A DNA stretch of 64,000 nucleotides from CAWFQB01 sp965277875 (GCA_965277875.1 CBDIDV010000002.1:1798001-1862000), one strand, 5' to 3'. Shown: positions 26,500-36,345, counted from the first letter of the stretch. Program-made: numbers and translations. Notes: generated from the sequence alone by a model not told the origin.

Positions 26500-27162
26500 G
26501 CTCCGTTCCAGAACGCTTGACTATACGAACGGGGGTACGTGTTCGACAGGAGCGTTCTGTTTAGTTCATTGTGTGGCGGCTGACCGCGTTGTTAGCGCGG
26601 TCGCTGTCTACGACGTGTGAGGCATGCGCGTCGTACTGCGTCGGCACGGTTACAAAAGTGATTTCCCGGTCTCGCGGCCGGGGCCAGCTTTATGAAAGCG
26701 CTATATCGTCGCGCAGCACGTTTATGCTGCACAGGCGGCATCGTTTTGTTCCGTATAGAAACTAGCGGCAGTCCGTCGCAGCCGGCTCATAAAGTCGTTC
26801 TGTATTCGCGCCTTGCCTCAGGCAAAACAATCCGGTGGCGTCATCGTGTCTCATCCTTCCAGGTCATTGGTCGTCCACAGCGCACGGGGCAGCCATGCTT
26901 TCTTGTTCGTGGTCGTACCTCCCCAATTGGATTTGTAACAAACTCGGTTCGTTTCCGGCGTCCGACTCTAACCCATAATCGGGAATTTGCGTAACTGCCG
27001 AAGTGTCTTCCGAATATGAAGGACGATGTCCCTGCTACATGCTCATTATGCGCCTATTTTCTTGTGCTGTCAAGTATTTATGTGCCAAATCGCAAATAAT
27101 ATGCACATGCAAGCATTTTTTTTGCGAGGCAGTATTATTCCGTCTGCCCAATCTATGCGTCA
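26500..27162. other. Structured noncoding region of unknown function
   Basis: The longest gap in the window without a convincing gene. It shows a run of stem-loops: 26509-26517 with 26551-26559 (9 bp, with an inner CGAAC/GTTCG stem), GACCGCG 26582-26588 with 26596-26602, a CCCGG/CCGGG hairpin near 26670, GCAGCA...TGCTGC near 26716, and TTGCCTCAGGCAA near 26814. I found no tmRNA, RNase P, SRP or 6S signature. Either a structured RNA or remnant sequence; strand unknown. Confidence 0.35.
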
Positions 27163-28548
27163 TTAGTTTGATGGGGCGGTGGGTGGCAGCGGCGAGGCAG
27201 ACGGCTGCGTGTAGTAAGCGGGCATCGGGAAGCGGAACACGGTTTCCTTGCTGTCCGGCTTGCGCCCTGCCGCGCCGCCCGAAAAGGCTCCGGTCGGCCC
27301 CGCGCTGTATAACACAAAACCCTCTTTTTCGCGCCGGTACGTCAGGGCATGGTCGCTGAAAGGATCGTTTGACGCCGGGGTATTTGTCTGCGCCCATTCG
27401 TCGGGGAACTGGCCGCGCGATTGCCGATACGCGAACGCGAGCGCGGCCATGCGTACTACGGCTGCCTGCGCCTCGCCCTGCGCCTGCTTGGAACGCGCCT
27501 GACTGAATACAGGCACTAGAATAGTGGCGATGTAGCGTGTCGGCAAATAAGGGTATGACCGTGCTTCTCGATCCAGTCTGTCCAGTCCTGCCTTACTGTT
27601 CATGTACGAACCCATCATCAAATGCAGGTTCTCCTGCTGGTACGTCAGTAGGTTCAATTCATTAGCGTCGAGCAACGCAACGCTAAGTGAGGAAGGTCGC
27701 CTTGCTACGGCGTTCGCGTACAGACCGTCTTTTGCGTCGGCGTGGAATTTGCCCGCGCGAAGCATATCAAAGACGACTTCGCCTAATATGATTTCGCCGC
27801 GCATCCCGTCCGCCATGCTGACCGTCTTCCAGTTTTGCGAGATCGCATCCGCCACAGCCTGCGCCACGCCTGGCTGATCTCCCGCCGTATACAGGACGCG
27901 CTCCATGAAGTGCAGCGTAATGGCGTTCAGCGCTACGCCGACAAGTTTGCTGATCAGGGTCGGTTCACTTGCGGCGTGCTGCGCCATTTTGAAGCCCATC
28001 GCTTCGTTGCGGATGGCGTCGAGCGTTTTGCCGTCCGCCAGCAGGATGAGGCTTTCGTTTGTTAAGACGCGCAATCCGCCGCGCATTTTGGCGTATTCGG
28101 GAAACAGCATGTCCGGGCCGAGCGCGTAGTTGCGATTGAACACGCACTGAGGTTTTTGCGCCGCCTGATGGATCAGGCTGACAACGTCGTGTCGTCGCGC
28201 CAGCGCCTGCCTGAGTTGGGCGAGGTGTTCAGCCGGGGGCGGCAGCTGCTTTGTCACTTCGTCGAGGACCTTGTCGTCGCCCTTTAGCGGCTGCTTTTCC
28301 AGCATGTCGGTCAGGTGGACGTAAAGGGGCGCGGCGTTCTGGTCGGCGGGCGGCAGGGGCCTGGTAAGTTCGGCGGGCGTGAGCGGCAGACCTTCCGCGC
28401 GCATCTGCCGCTTGATTTCGCGCAGCCCGCGCTGACTGACAAACTCAATGCCCATCGGGGCAAGAACGACGAGACCAAGAACGGCGAGGTGGATGTTCCT
28501 CATTATACGCAGGTTTTTTTTGGCGCGCGGACTCAGCGGACGTTTCAT
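27163..28548 (-). CDS. Membrane-anchored hypothetical protein
   Basis: 461 aa. A basic N terminus is followed by one membrane segment (IHLAVLGLVVLAPMGIEFV), then a large helical extracytoplasmic part. The C-terminal motif DPFSDHALTYRREKEGFVLYSAGPTG is of the type seen at the ends of many exported proteins in Planctomycetota/Armatimonadota genomes (recalled, not searched). No enzyme motif was recognised. Start ATG at 28548, just downstream of the repeat at 28578-28741. Confidence 0.65.
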   Translation of the reverse strand: MKRPLSPRAKKNLRIMRNIHLAVLGLVVLAPMGIEFVSQRGLREIKRQMRAEGLPLTPAELTRPLPPADQNAAPLYVHLTDMLEKQPLKGDDKVLDEVTKQLPPPAEHLAQLRQALARRHDVVSLIHQAAQKPQCVFNRNYALGPDMLFPEYAKMRGGLRVLTNESLILLADGKTLDAIRNEAMGFKMAQHAASEPTLISKLVGVALNAITLHFMERVLYTAGDQPGVAQAVADAISQNWKTVSMADGMRGEIILGEVVFDMLRAGKFHADAKDGLYANAVARRPSSLSVALLDANELNLLTYQQENLHLMMGSYMNSKAGLDRLDREARSYPYLPTRYIATILVPVFSQARSKQAQGEAQAAVVRMAALAFAYRQSRGQFPDEWAQTNTPASNDPFSDHALTYRREKEGFVLYSAGPTGAFSGGAAGRKPDSKETVFRFPMPAYYTQPSASPLPPTAPSN

Positions 28549-28577
28549 CAGTTTTCTCCCGGCTCTCGGATAGCGTG

Positions 28578-28741
28578 TTGTCTTGAACTCGGATTTATAG
28601 GATTATTGGGATGGACAGGATCAAACGCGCCGTGTGCTGCCGCCCTCTTCCAATACGAACGCCCACCAGCACGAAAGGTCAGGGGCAGCCACAGGTCATC
28701 CTATCCATCTCAATAATCCTATAAATCCGAGTTCAAGACAA
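28578..28741. repeat. TTGTCTTGAACT-type imperfect long inverted repeat
   Basis: Arms about 28578-28622 and 28698-28741, made of short tandem units (GGATTTATAGGATTATTGGG) with a few mismatches. The ends TTGTCTTGAACT/AGTTCAAGACAA are identical to those of the element at 50888-50990. It lies between two minus-strand genes. Confidence 0.8.
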
Positions 28742-28753
28742 AGGACGGCAAAA

Positions 28754-30145
28754 TTACGGATACAGCAGATAGGGCTTGCGGCGAGTCTCAAATGCGTTGG
28801 CGGCGTTGTTCCAGGCGTTCCATATTTGCGCCGGGGACGCGCCGGACTCGAACAGCTTGCGCGCCTGATCGGTTCCGTTTACCAGATCGAACATGCGCGT
28901 GGTTTCCGTATCGGTAAAGAAGCGCAGGGCCGGGTTGACGACGCGAGCGGCGTCCATCAATTCAAAGTTCAGACGCGTCAATTCGCAGTGCGCCGGGTCT
29001 GTAAATGCGATATGTACACCGGCGCATACGCGCCCTTTGTAGACGCCGTGATCCGGTGTCCATTGCGCGGGTGTAAAGGTAACGCCCGATAGATTGCGCC
29101 CGGTCAGCTCGGCGGCATACGCATCGGCGTCCAGGCCGGGCGCGCCCGCATACTCGAAGGGCAGCGGCGTACCGATACCGATGCTCAGGGCCGTCAGTTC
29201 GCCCACGGTTCCGGTCGCGGCATAGTACAAAGCGGTGCGGGCGTAAGGGACGTGCGGACTGGTGGGCGTCCACTTCAGCCCCGTTTCGTCCCATGTCATG
29301 CCGCGCCGCCAATCCTGTATCGGCACCACAGTCAGTTCGCAGCGCGCGCCGCCCGCGAGCATCCGTTCGCCGTTCAGCAAACGCGCCAGTTCCCCGACCG
29401 TCAGGCCGTGCAGGTACGGAACCGCATATCTGCCGACAAACGAGCGGAACGCGACAGGAGGAATGTTGCCCTCGACGCGCTCGCCGCCCAGCGGGTTAGG
29501 CCGATCCAGCACGACAAAGCGAACGTGGTACGCGGCTGCCGCTTCCATGCACAGGCCGAGCGTGCTGATGTATGTATACGAGCGCGAGCCGATGTCCTGT
29601 ATGTCGAACACGAGCGTATCTATGGTACGCAGCATGGACGCGGTGGGCTTCAGGGTTTTGCCATAGAGGGAGTAGATGGGCAGGTTTGTCGCCCGGTCAC
29701 GGCTGCTGCTCACCCTCGACCCCGCCGACGCCCGCCCGCGCAGGCCGTGTTCCGGGCTGAACAGCGCGCACAGGGTAAATGCCGCTTTGTGTCCGGTCAC
29801 ATTGTTTGCGTTATTTACACTGCTGCTATTATGTGAAGCCTGCCACAAAACATCAATGCCGCTGCGCCCATCCCGCGTCTGCCCGCTCTGGTTGGTAATC
29901 AGGCCGATGCGCCTGCCGCGCAGCAGTGTGAAATCCTGCTTTTCCAGAACGTCAAGCCCGGTAAGAACGCTTGGCTTGGTCGTTTTTGCCGGCACAACGG
30001 CGGCTGTATCACCTGCGCGAACAGGCGTTCCCTCCTGCGCCGCTGACGATACGCCTGCACAAAGCAGAAGCAGATGCAGAAGTAAGATCCTGTACCACGT
30101 TGTAAGTATCGGTACAATTGTGCGTTGCACGAAATAACTTGGCAT
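28754..30145 (-). CDS. DUF1343 exo-beta-N-acetylmuramidase (NamZ-like)
   Basis: 463 aa, exported (hydrophobic stretch ILLLHLLLLCAGVSSAA). Family motifs: RIGLITNQSG, LFSPEHGLRG, LVFDIQDIGSRSYTYISTLGLCMEA, VLDRPNPLGG and VEGN. NamZ-type DUF1343 enzymes release N-acetylmuramic acid from peptidoglycan fragments in cell-wall recycling; the specific activity here is inferred from the family. ATG at 30145. A TTG at 30157 has a better-placed AGGAG and is an alternative start. Confidence 0.85.
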   Translation of the reverse strand: MPSYFVQRTIVPILTTWYRILLLHLLLLCAGVSSAAQEGTPVRAGDTAAVVPAKTTKPSVLTGLDVLEKQDFTLLRGRRIGLITNQSGQTRDGRSGIDVLWQASHNSSSVNNANNVTGHKAAFTLCALFSPEHGLRGRASAGSRVSSSRDRATNLPIYSLYGKTLKPTASMLRTIDTLVFDIQDIGSRSYTYISTLGLCMEAAAAYHVRFVVLDRPNPLGGERVEGNIPPVAFRSFVGRYAVPYLHGLTVGELARLLNGERMLAGGARCELTVVPIQDWRRGMTWDETGLKWTPTSPHVPYARTALYYAATGTVGELTALSIGIGTPLPFEYAGAPGLDADAYAAELTGRNLSGVTFTPAQWTPDHGVYKGRVCAGVHIAFTDPAHCELTRLNFELMDAARVVNPALRFFTDTETTRMFDLVNGTDQARKLFESGASPAQIWNAWNNAANAFETRRKPYLLYP

Positions 30146-30248
30146 TCGGTTGTTCAAGGCGCTCCTGCGGTATGGCTGGACGCATTGTAACACAAAGCCG
30201 ATTGCCTGCATAGTGTGACAATCGGCTTTGCGTTACACGACGGACGGC

Positions 30249-32168
30249 TTACTTGTTTGCGTTCGCGGTCAGGGTTTTGGCGGGGAGGGCGAAGGCGATG
30301 TACGAGTCGCCGCTTTTGGTGCGGAGTTTGCCGCCGCCGCCCGCCGCGATAATCACGTACTGCCGCCCGTCCACCATATACGTGGACGGCGTAGCGTATC
30401 CGCCGGCAGGCAGCTTCACTTGCCACAGCAGTTTGCCGGTGGCTTTATCGAAGGCGTGAAACATCTCGTCCTTTGTGCCGCCGATGAAGACCAGGCCGCC
30501 GCTTGTGACAATCGTGCCGCCAAAGTTTTCCGTGCCGGTCTGCGGAACGCCCTTTGCGGTCAGTTCCGGGTACTCGCCCAGCCGGATCTGCCACGCGAAC
30601 TCGCCCTTGTTGACATCAATGGCGGTCAGGCTGCCCCACGGCGGCTTGTTGGCGGGGTAGCCGTTTTTGTCGTTGAAGTAGGTGTAGCCGCCGAAGTCGT
30701 AGCCGCCTGTGGCATTGGGCTTGAGCAGACAGATGTACGGCACGTTGTTGCTGTTGACGTACAGCAGGCCGGTCGTGGGATCATACGAGCCGCCGCTCCA
30801 CGTCGCGCCGCCGTGAAATCCGGGCGTGACGACGGTTCCTGCCACGCTCGGCGGCAGATACGCCTGCCCGTAATGCAGATCGCGCAGCCGGTTCAGCACA
30901 TCGGCGCGGGCGTCGGGCGAAATGTCGGTCACATCGTCTTTGGTAAACAGCGAGGGCGAAAATGGCGGCGGTTTGAGCGGCATGGGCTGCGTCGTCGCGG
31001 CCCGCTCGCCGGGAACATCGGAGGCGGGTACGGGCGTTTCGGTCACGCCATACAGCGGCTGTCCCGTCAGCCGGTCGAACAGATAACAGTAGCCGGTCTT
31101 GGTTAGCTGCGCGACCGCATCGCGCCGCCTGCCGTTCTGCATGACCGTGACCATGATGGGAGGACACGGGTTGTCGTGATCCCAGATGTCGTGATGCACG
31201 GTCTGGAAATGCCATAGCTGCTTGCCCGTGCGGGCGTCGAGGGCCAAAGTGCAGTTGGCGAACAGGTCGTCGCCCTTGCGATCCGCGCCATAGAAGTCGG
31301 ACGAGGCCGAGCCGGTTCCGCAGAACAGGATGCCTCGTTTCACATCCAGCGTAAAGCCCGACCAGGCATTGACGCCCGTGCGATCTTTCCAGCCGTCGCC
31401 CTCCCACGTCTCATGCCCCGCTTCGTCCGGACGGGGAACCGTGTGAAATCGCCACGCCTCTTTGCCCGTGCGTACATCGAAGGCGCGTATGTCCCCCGGT
31501 GCGCCCGGCTGCCCCTCCGAGACCAGAAAACCCGGTATCACAAGGTTATCGAACACGGCGGGCGCGGATGTGACGCCGTACGCGGTGTGGGAAATGTCGC
31601 GCTCGATGCCCGCCCGCAGGTCCAAAACCCCGTTCGTGCCAAAGGCCTTATCGGGGACGCCTGTATGCGCGTCCAGGGACAGCATTCGTCCGTCCGGTGT
31701 CCCCATCAATATGCGCCGATGCCCGCCGGGTTTGTCGTCCGACCAGTACGCGATGCCCCGGTTGACGCCGCCGCTGCCCGTCTTGTATTTCCATATCTCG
31801 CGCCCAGTTGCGGCGTCAAGCGCGACGACCTTCAAGTCAGGCGTTGTTACGTACATCACGCCGTCCACGACCACGGGCGTACACTCTATGGTGCTGCCCT
31901 CCGATACGCCTTCACCGTGATACGTCCACGCAACTTGCAGGTTCTCGACGTTGTCCCGGTTGATCTGCTTGAGCGGCGAGTAGCGTGTCCCGCCCTTGTC
32001 GCCGCCGACATTGGGCCAGTCGGTCGAGGCGCGTTTGTCCACGACCGGCAGATTATTGGTCTGCGCCGCGCCGTGTGACGGGCTGGCCGGACTTGCGTTT
32101 GTCCCGTTCGCGCCTGCCGCCACCATAAACAGCCCGCACAAACCCCATTTTTTTCGTATGTTTCGCAT
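30249..32168 (-). CDS. PQQ-dependent (quinoprotein) dehydrogenase
   Basis: 639 aa periplasmic quinoprotein. A signal-peptide-like N terminus (MRNIRKKWGLCGLFMVAAGANG) is followed by an eight-blade PQQ propeller: DWPNVGGDKGGTRYSPLKQI, VVALDAATGREIWKY, LSLDAHTGVPDKAFG, DHDNPCPPIM, FHAFDKATGKLLWQVKLPAGGYATPSTY. It resembles glucose/alcohol dehydrogenases lacking a cytochrome domain. It oxidises a sugar or alcohol and passes electrons to the respiratory chain. The ATG at 32168 has CAGGGG directly upstream. PQQ synthesis genes are not in the window. Confidence 0.88.
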   Translation of the reverse strand: MRNIRKKWGLCGLFMVAAGANGTNASPASPSHGAAQTNNLPVVDKRASTDWPNVGGDKGGTRYSPLKQINRDNVENLQVAWTYHGEGVSEGSTIECTPVVVDGVMYVTTPDLKVVALDAATGREIWKYKTGSGGVNRGIAYWSDDKPGGHRRILMGTPDGRMLSLDAHTGVPDKAFGTNGVLDLRAGIERDISHTAYGVTSAPAVFDNLVIPGFLVSEGQPGAPGDIRAFDVRTGKEAWRFHTVPRPDEAGHETWEGDGWKDRTGVNAWSGFTLDVKRGILFCGTGSASSDFYGADRKGDDLFANCTLALDARTGKQLWHFQTVHHDIWDHDNPCPPIMVTVMQNGRRRDAVAQLTKTGYCYLFDRLTGQPLYGVTETPVPASDVPGERAATTQPMPLKPPPFSPSLFTKDDVTDISPDARADVLNRLRDLHYGQAYLPPSVAGTVVTPGFHGGATWSGGSYDPTTGLLYVNSNNVPYICLLKPNATGGYDFGGYTYFNDKNGYPANKPPWGSLTAIDVNKGEFAWQIRLGEYPELTAKGVPQTGTENFGGTIVTSGGLVFIGGTKDEMFHAFDKATGKLLWQVKLPAGGYATPSTYMVDGRQYVIIAAGGGGKLRTKSGDSYIAFALPAKTLTANANK

Positions 32169-32656
32169 GACCCCTGCCCCCCTACCGACCTGATACTGTC
32201 CTGCCTCAAAATCACACGCGCAGCCGATGATGCCTGTGCAGGCATGTGATTCGCGCTCCATGACATGTCTTGTGTAGATTATGGCATAAATGCCTCGGCC
32301 TGCAATGGACGTCAGAGGGTTTTTGCAGGATGGCTGCACCGAAGGTTTCGGGGGCGAAACAAAGCGATTAGTGTGCAGATTGATGCGGAAGCGACAGGCC
32401 AGAATGCTTTTCTCCTGAGTATGAGATAGTTCACAGCACGAGTGTAGTACGCTTCATAGCGCTTACCCTGCCTCCCGGTTTATACTATGGGTGTCAAACG
32501 CGCTGAACAAACAACACATCAAGCAGCAGACGACACAACGCGTCACACACCCGGCAGGCAGCAATGTCACAACGAAGACGCATAACAAGAAACACCCGCA
32601 TAGCACAGGTTCGCGCACAGCTTACAGCGGCACAGCTGCAGAAACGGACTACGACC
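32169..32656. other. Gap upstream of the double-glycine peptide
   Basis: About 490 nt between divergent genes. TATACT at 32481-32486 is a plausible -10 for the small peptide gene, but I see no good -35. An in-frame extension of the peptide ORF starts at 32564 and is rich in Arg/Thr. No other gene was seen. Confidence 0.35.
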
Positions 32657-32767
32657 ATGAACACCACGACAACCATCCAGATCAACGACCTGCCCATCAT
32701 CGAAACCGAACTGACCACTGAGGAAACCATCCGCGTTGTGGGCGGCTATCGCGTTCAGGCGTGGTAA
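32657..32767 (+). CDS. 36-aa peptide with double-glycine leader (putative bacteriocin/RiPP-type precursor)
   Basis: A 36-aa ORF. The N-terminal 30 residues look like a GG-leader: polar Thr-rich start, then ELTTEETIRVVGG, matching the ELxxEE...V.GG pattern recognised by C39 peptidase/ABC exporters. The remainder after GG is only YRVQAW. The frame stays open upstream to 32564, which would give 67 aa. A strong GC-rich hairpin follows at 32840-32875. No maturase or exporter is adjacent. Too short for certainty. Confidence 0.45.
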   Translation: MNTTTTIQINDLPIIETELTTEETIRVVGGYRVQAW

Positions 32768-32839
32768 ACAGTCCGGCGGTACAACCCAACTAACAGCCAG
32801 TGCAAGCGGGCGAAAACTGCTTATAACTTTGAACAAACC

Positions 32840-32875
32840 GGCGCGGCGAAAGCATTCATACGCTTTCGCCGCGCC
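32840..32875 (+). terminator. GC-rich hairpin after the small peptide gene
   Basis: Perfect 14-bp stem GGCGCGGCGAAAGC with complement, 8-nt loop, 72 nt past the peptide stop. No T-run follows. It may be a terminator or stabilising element. Confidence 0.55.
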
Positions 32876-32992
32876 CCTGCGTCGTCTAAGCGGCGGCAGG
32901 CTAAATCTGTATACATTTGCACAAAGCGACAATGTACAAAAACGTACAAAGTAACAAGTGGCAATGCGAAAGCGATTTACACTCCCCTCCGT

Positions 32993-34807
32993 CTACCTGG
33001 CGGCGTCCATGGCGCTGCGGATGGCGGACAGCAGGCCGGATTGACGGTCGGGGGACGGCGCTTCTTTGGGGAAAGCGCGTTCCAGGGCGGGCCACCAGCC
33101 GAACTGATCCACATACGACAGATCGAAGATCATCCAGCCCTGCCCCTGCCGTCCCGCCGCTTCCAGGGCGTGGATAAAGTTTTCGGGCCGGTCGGCATAA
33201 TCCGGCACGTACACGCCGGGGTACACGAACGCGCCGTTTGCGACCGCCTGATTGGACAGTTCCGCAGCGTATTCCACCGTGCCTTTTTCGCCCAGGCCCT
33301 CCTGCCGCGCGTCCGTGCGCGTGGCGACGGGATAATAGCAGCCGGTCGAGATCCAGTCGAAGAACTCGGCGTAGCCCGTGCGCGGATAGTCGGGCGTGAA
33401 CCACGAGTAGCGCAGGCTGGTCTTGTCGCTGCCCCAATTCACGCCCACCTGATAGTAGGCGGGATACCACGAGCCGACATACGTACCCAGAATGATATGC
33501 GGCTTGACGCTCCGCGCCGTCCGCGCTATGTCGCCCACCAGATCGCGGATCGTCCGGGCGCGAAACTCCAGCCAGGGTTTGTACAATGGCCCCTTGACGA
33601 TGTCGCCGCCCGGTGTGGGCGAAAACGCGAACACGTCCTGGGGCCAGCGCCCTGCCGACTTGTGGATGTACTGCTCGAACGCCAGTCGGCTGGTGTCGCC
33701 GAAGTCGTTGTACAGGTTGCTGAAGCGGCAGCGATCCAGAACCAGGCCGTCAATGTCGTAATTCGTGACGAGTTCGCGCACCACGTCCAGTTCGTGTCGG
33801 CGCACGTCGGGGTTTAGCGGATTAACGAAGCACGAAACCTTTTCGCTCGGAGCCTGCACGATGGGCGTCAATCCCGTTCGCATGTCGAAATTCACGGACA
33901 CGCCGGGCCGGACATTGCGCCCCAGCCACTCGCGATCTGAGGGACGCGTGGCCGTGACCAGCCGCCCGCTCTGGGGCGCGACAAGCGGATCATCGCCCAG
34001 CAGGGCGCTGTCAATTAGGCCCGACACGCGGCTGTTGCCGTCAATCACGACATTGATCTGCTGCCCGACGCTTGTACCTTTGGCGGTCTCGCCCTCCGGT
34101 CCTTCCAGGCCGGTCAGGCCGCTCGGCTCCTCGCCCACCACGCTTTTATTGGCGGCAAGCAGGGTCGGCTTGTCGGCGTCGTCAGGCTCACCCGGAGCGC
34201 GCACCGAAAGCCGCGCGCCATTGGACAGGTTCAGCCCCCGGTCAATCGTATATACAACGCTTTGCCACGCCAGATGCTCGAATGCCAGCCCGGTCTTGAG
34301 CAGTTTGTGGCCTTCGCTCAGCGTATTGATGCAGGCGTCTATTTGCAATCCCGCCTTATGCCCTTCCGTGATGAACGCGGCCAGAACGTCGAAATTGGGC
34401 AGGGTGTGGCCGCGCAGCTCGGTCATGTGGGGCGCGAATTTACTGTTGTAGATCACCTGCCCCGACAGCGGCTTGACATCCACGACGATGGTGTTGATGT
34501 GCGCGGCCTTGCAGTGCCGCACGATCTCGGCCACGCCCGCCGTGGTCGTCGTATAATCCACGACCTTCGGCAAGCCCCCGGCCTGAACCGTGCGTGTCAC
34601 GTTCGCGGTCGCGTCCACCCACATCAGCCGCCCCTGCGACCCCGTGGCGAGGTTGGCGTTGCGGGCCAGATCGGGCATATTCTGCGCGTCCACCCTGTTC
34701 GGGAACGCAGCCAGAACAGCGCAGCACCGTACTATCATTTTTGAAACAGTATATGATGGAAACCGATGAGCAGCGCGCGAACGCGTGCCGGCAGAACAGG
34801 ACGACAT
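32993..34807 (-). CDS. Family 10-like glycosyl hydrolase (GHL10/DUF187)
   Basis: About 604 aa. A TIM-barrel hydrolase-like fold with GHL10 motifs: MWVDATANVTRT, AHINTIVVDVKPLSGQVIY, GLQIDACINTLSEG, NYDIDGLVLDRCRFSN, FFDWISTGCYYPV and YVDQFGWWPALERAFP. Probably exported (hydrophobic MIVRCCAVLAAF near the N terminus). The start is uncertain: ATG at 34807 or 34738, neither with a good ribosome site. Substrate unknown; relatives act on polysaccharide or cell-wall material. Confidence 0.75.
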   Translation of the reverse strand: MSSCSAGTRSRAAHRFPSYTVSKMIVRCCAVLAAFPNRVDAQNMPDLARNANLATGSQGRLMWVDATANVTRTVQAGGLPKVVDYTTTTAGVAEIVRHCKAAHINTIVVDVKPLSGQVIYNSKFAPHMTELRGHTLPNFDVLAAFITEGHKAGLQIDACINTLSEGHKLLKTGLAFEHLAWQSVVYTIDRGLNLSNGARLSVRAPGEPDDADKPTLLAANKSVVGEEPSGLTGLEGPEGETAKGTSVGQQINVVIDGNSRVSGLIDSALLGDDPLVAPQSGRLVTATRPSDREWLGRNVRPGVSVNFDMRTGLTPIVQAPSEKVSCFVNPLNPDVRRHELDVVRELVTNYDIDGLVLDRCRFSNLYNDFGDTSRLAFEQYIHKSAGRWPQDVFAFSPTPGGDIVKGPLYKPWLEFRARTIRDLVGDIARTARSVKPHIILGTYVGSWYPAYYQVGVNWGSDKTSLRYSWFTPDYPRTGYAEFFDWISTGCYYPVATRTDARQEGLGEKGTVEYAAELSNQAVANGAFVYPGVYVPDYADRPENFIHALEAAGRQGQGWMIFDLSYVDQFGWWPALERAFPKEAPSPDRQSGLLSAIRSAMDAAR

Positions 34808-34930
34808 AAAATTCACAGGCGAAACACTCCCCTCATACAGCGACTGCCGATTGTACCTGCTGCCCCGCCGAGAGTCAATGTTGATTGCCTGAATGACAGT
34901 GTAACAATAGAAATTGGGACGAACGGCCCA

Positions 34931-34958
34931 TGTCACACCGGTTCGCGTATGCTATAAT
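34931..34958 (+). promoter_or_regulatory. Promoter for plsC-like gene
   Basis: TATAAT at 34953-34958 preceded by TGC (extended -10), with TGTCAC at 34931-34936 as a weak -35 (16-nt spacer). It lies 71 nt before the plsC ATG. Confidence 0.6.
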
Positions 34959-35029
34959 GCGGGCATGATTTCCCCTTGATCGGGTCGAACATCAAGATCG
35001 AACATCAAGATCGAAACAGGAGTTTGGTC

Positions 35030-35920
35030 ATGCCCTATTGGATTGCGCGCCCCGTTATCTGGGTGCTGCTGCGTATCGCGTTCGCTCTTTACGGCGGCAT
35101 TCGCTTTGAAGGCCGCGAGCATATTCCCTTGACCGGCGGCGTCCTGGTCACGCCCAACCATATCAGTGACGCCGACCCGCCCACGATTGGCGTGGCCCTG
35201 CCCCGCGCCTGCTGGGTCATGGCGAAAGAGGAGTTGTTCAGCATCCGCATCATGGGCAAGCTGATCGTATGGCTGCATGGCTTTCCCGTAAAGCGCTACA
35301 CGGCGGACCGCGCCGCCCTGCGCCGCGCCGAAGATCTGCTCAAGGCCGGGAACGTCGTGGTCGTCTTTCCCGAAGGCAAACTCAGCAAAGACGGCAAGCT
35401 CCAGCCCCTGCTTCCGGGCGTCCTCCTCATCGCCGCAAAAGCCAAAGTGGCGATTGTGCCGACCGCCATTATAGGAACCGACAAGCTGATGCCGTATGGC
35501 AAGACAACGCCAAGCCGCGTCCGCGAAAAGATCATCGTCCGCTTTGGCCCGCCCGTGACCGTCGAAGAACTCAAAGGCGGCGGCAAGGGCGGCGACGCGC
35601 TGAAATACGGCGCGGAACGGCTGGGCGTCCTGATGCAGGCCGTGCAGGACAACAAGCCTTACCCTCCTGCCCCGCCCCCGCCGCCCCGTCGTGTCCACAA
35701 GGTAAACACGGACGCAGAGGCGTTGGAAGCAGACTCCGCTGATGCAGCCGATGACGATCCCGACGAAGCGAAAGAAACTACGGACACCGCAGTACCCGCA
35801 GCATCCACAGCGCCAAACACTATACAGCCTGCGGCTTCCAACGTGGTTTCAGCGAGTGACGCCGCTTTGAACACGCGCACGGAGACAGGCGCAGCCGAAC
35901 ACGCGCCCGCCTCGGAGTAA
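35030..35920 (+). CDS. plsC: 1-acyl-sn-glycerol-3-phosphate acyltransferase
   Basis: Makes phosphatidic acid at the inner membrane. 296 aa. Family blocks: PNHISDADPP (HX4D catalytic site), PVKRYTADRAALRRAEDLL (block II) and VVFPEGKLSKDGKLQPLLPG (block III). An N-terminal hydrophobic segment is present. The ATG at 35030 has AGGAG 8 nt upstream. The last ~80 residues are a low-complexity Ala/Asp/Thr/Pro tail beyond the usual domain. Confidence 0.9.
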   Translation: MPYWIARPVIWVLLRIAFALYGGIRFEGREHIPLTGGVLVTPNHISDADPPTIGVALPRACWVMAKEELFSIRIMGKLIVWLHGFPVKRYTADRAALRRAEDLLKAGNVVVVFPEGKLSKDGKLQPLLPGVLLIAAKAKVAIVPTAIIGTDKLMPYGKTTPSRVREKIIVRFGPPVTVEELKGGGKGGDALKYGAERLGVLMQAVQDNKPYPPAPPPPPRRVHKVNTDAEALEADSADAADDDPDEAKETTDTAVPAASTAPNTIQPAASNVVSASDAALNTRTETGAAEHAPASE

Positions 35921-36081
35921 GGGCGAAAGCAAATCAGGGGTAGAGGAAACGGGGCGGCGTGGGGTATAGTAATCAGGAAACAAACAACTGATGCGGCAAA
36001 TGGAACGTTAAATAACGTTATATAACACAGTCGGCAACTGTGCCGTTCTCTACGATAGCCGCGTCCCGCAGGAGATCCATC

Positions 36082-36345
36082 ATGGCGTATGTCATCACCG
36101 AACCGTGTATTGGCGTTAAAGATAAATCGTGCGTAAGCGTGTGTCCCGTAGACTGCATTCACGAGGGCATCGTGGAAAAAGCCGGACAAAAGTTCGACAT
36201 GCTGTTTATTAATCCCGACGAGTGCATTGACTGCGGCCTGTGCGAGCCGGAATGCCCTGTCACGGCCATCTTCGCCGACAGTGACGTTCCCAAGCAGTGG
36301 GAAGGCTACATTCAGACCAACGCCGACTTCTTCCGCGCCAAGTAA
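36082..36345 (+). CDS. 7Fe-type ferredoxin
   Basis: 87 aa electron carrier. First cluster motif CIGVKDKSCVSVCPVDCIHEG (FdxA-like, 3Fe-4S/4Fe-4S arrangement); second CIDCGLCEPECPVTAI binds 4Fe-4S. The C-terminal WEGYIQTNADFF is typical of this group. The ATG at 36082 has AGGAG 7 nt upstream. A monocistronic housekeeping donor by its setting. Confidence 0.93.
   Translation: MAYVITEPCIGVKDKSCVSVCPVDCIHEGIVEKAGQKFDMLFINPDECIDCGLCEPECPVTAIFADSDVPKQWEGYIQTNADFFRAK

Noticed and set aside
26500..27162. tmRNA, RNase P RNA, SRP RNA or 6S RNA
   Set aside because: None of the conserved sequence signatures was found in either strand by eye.
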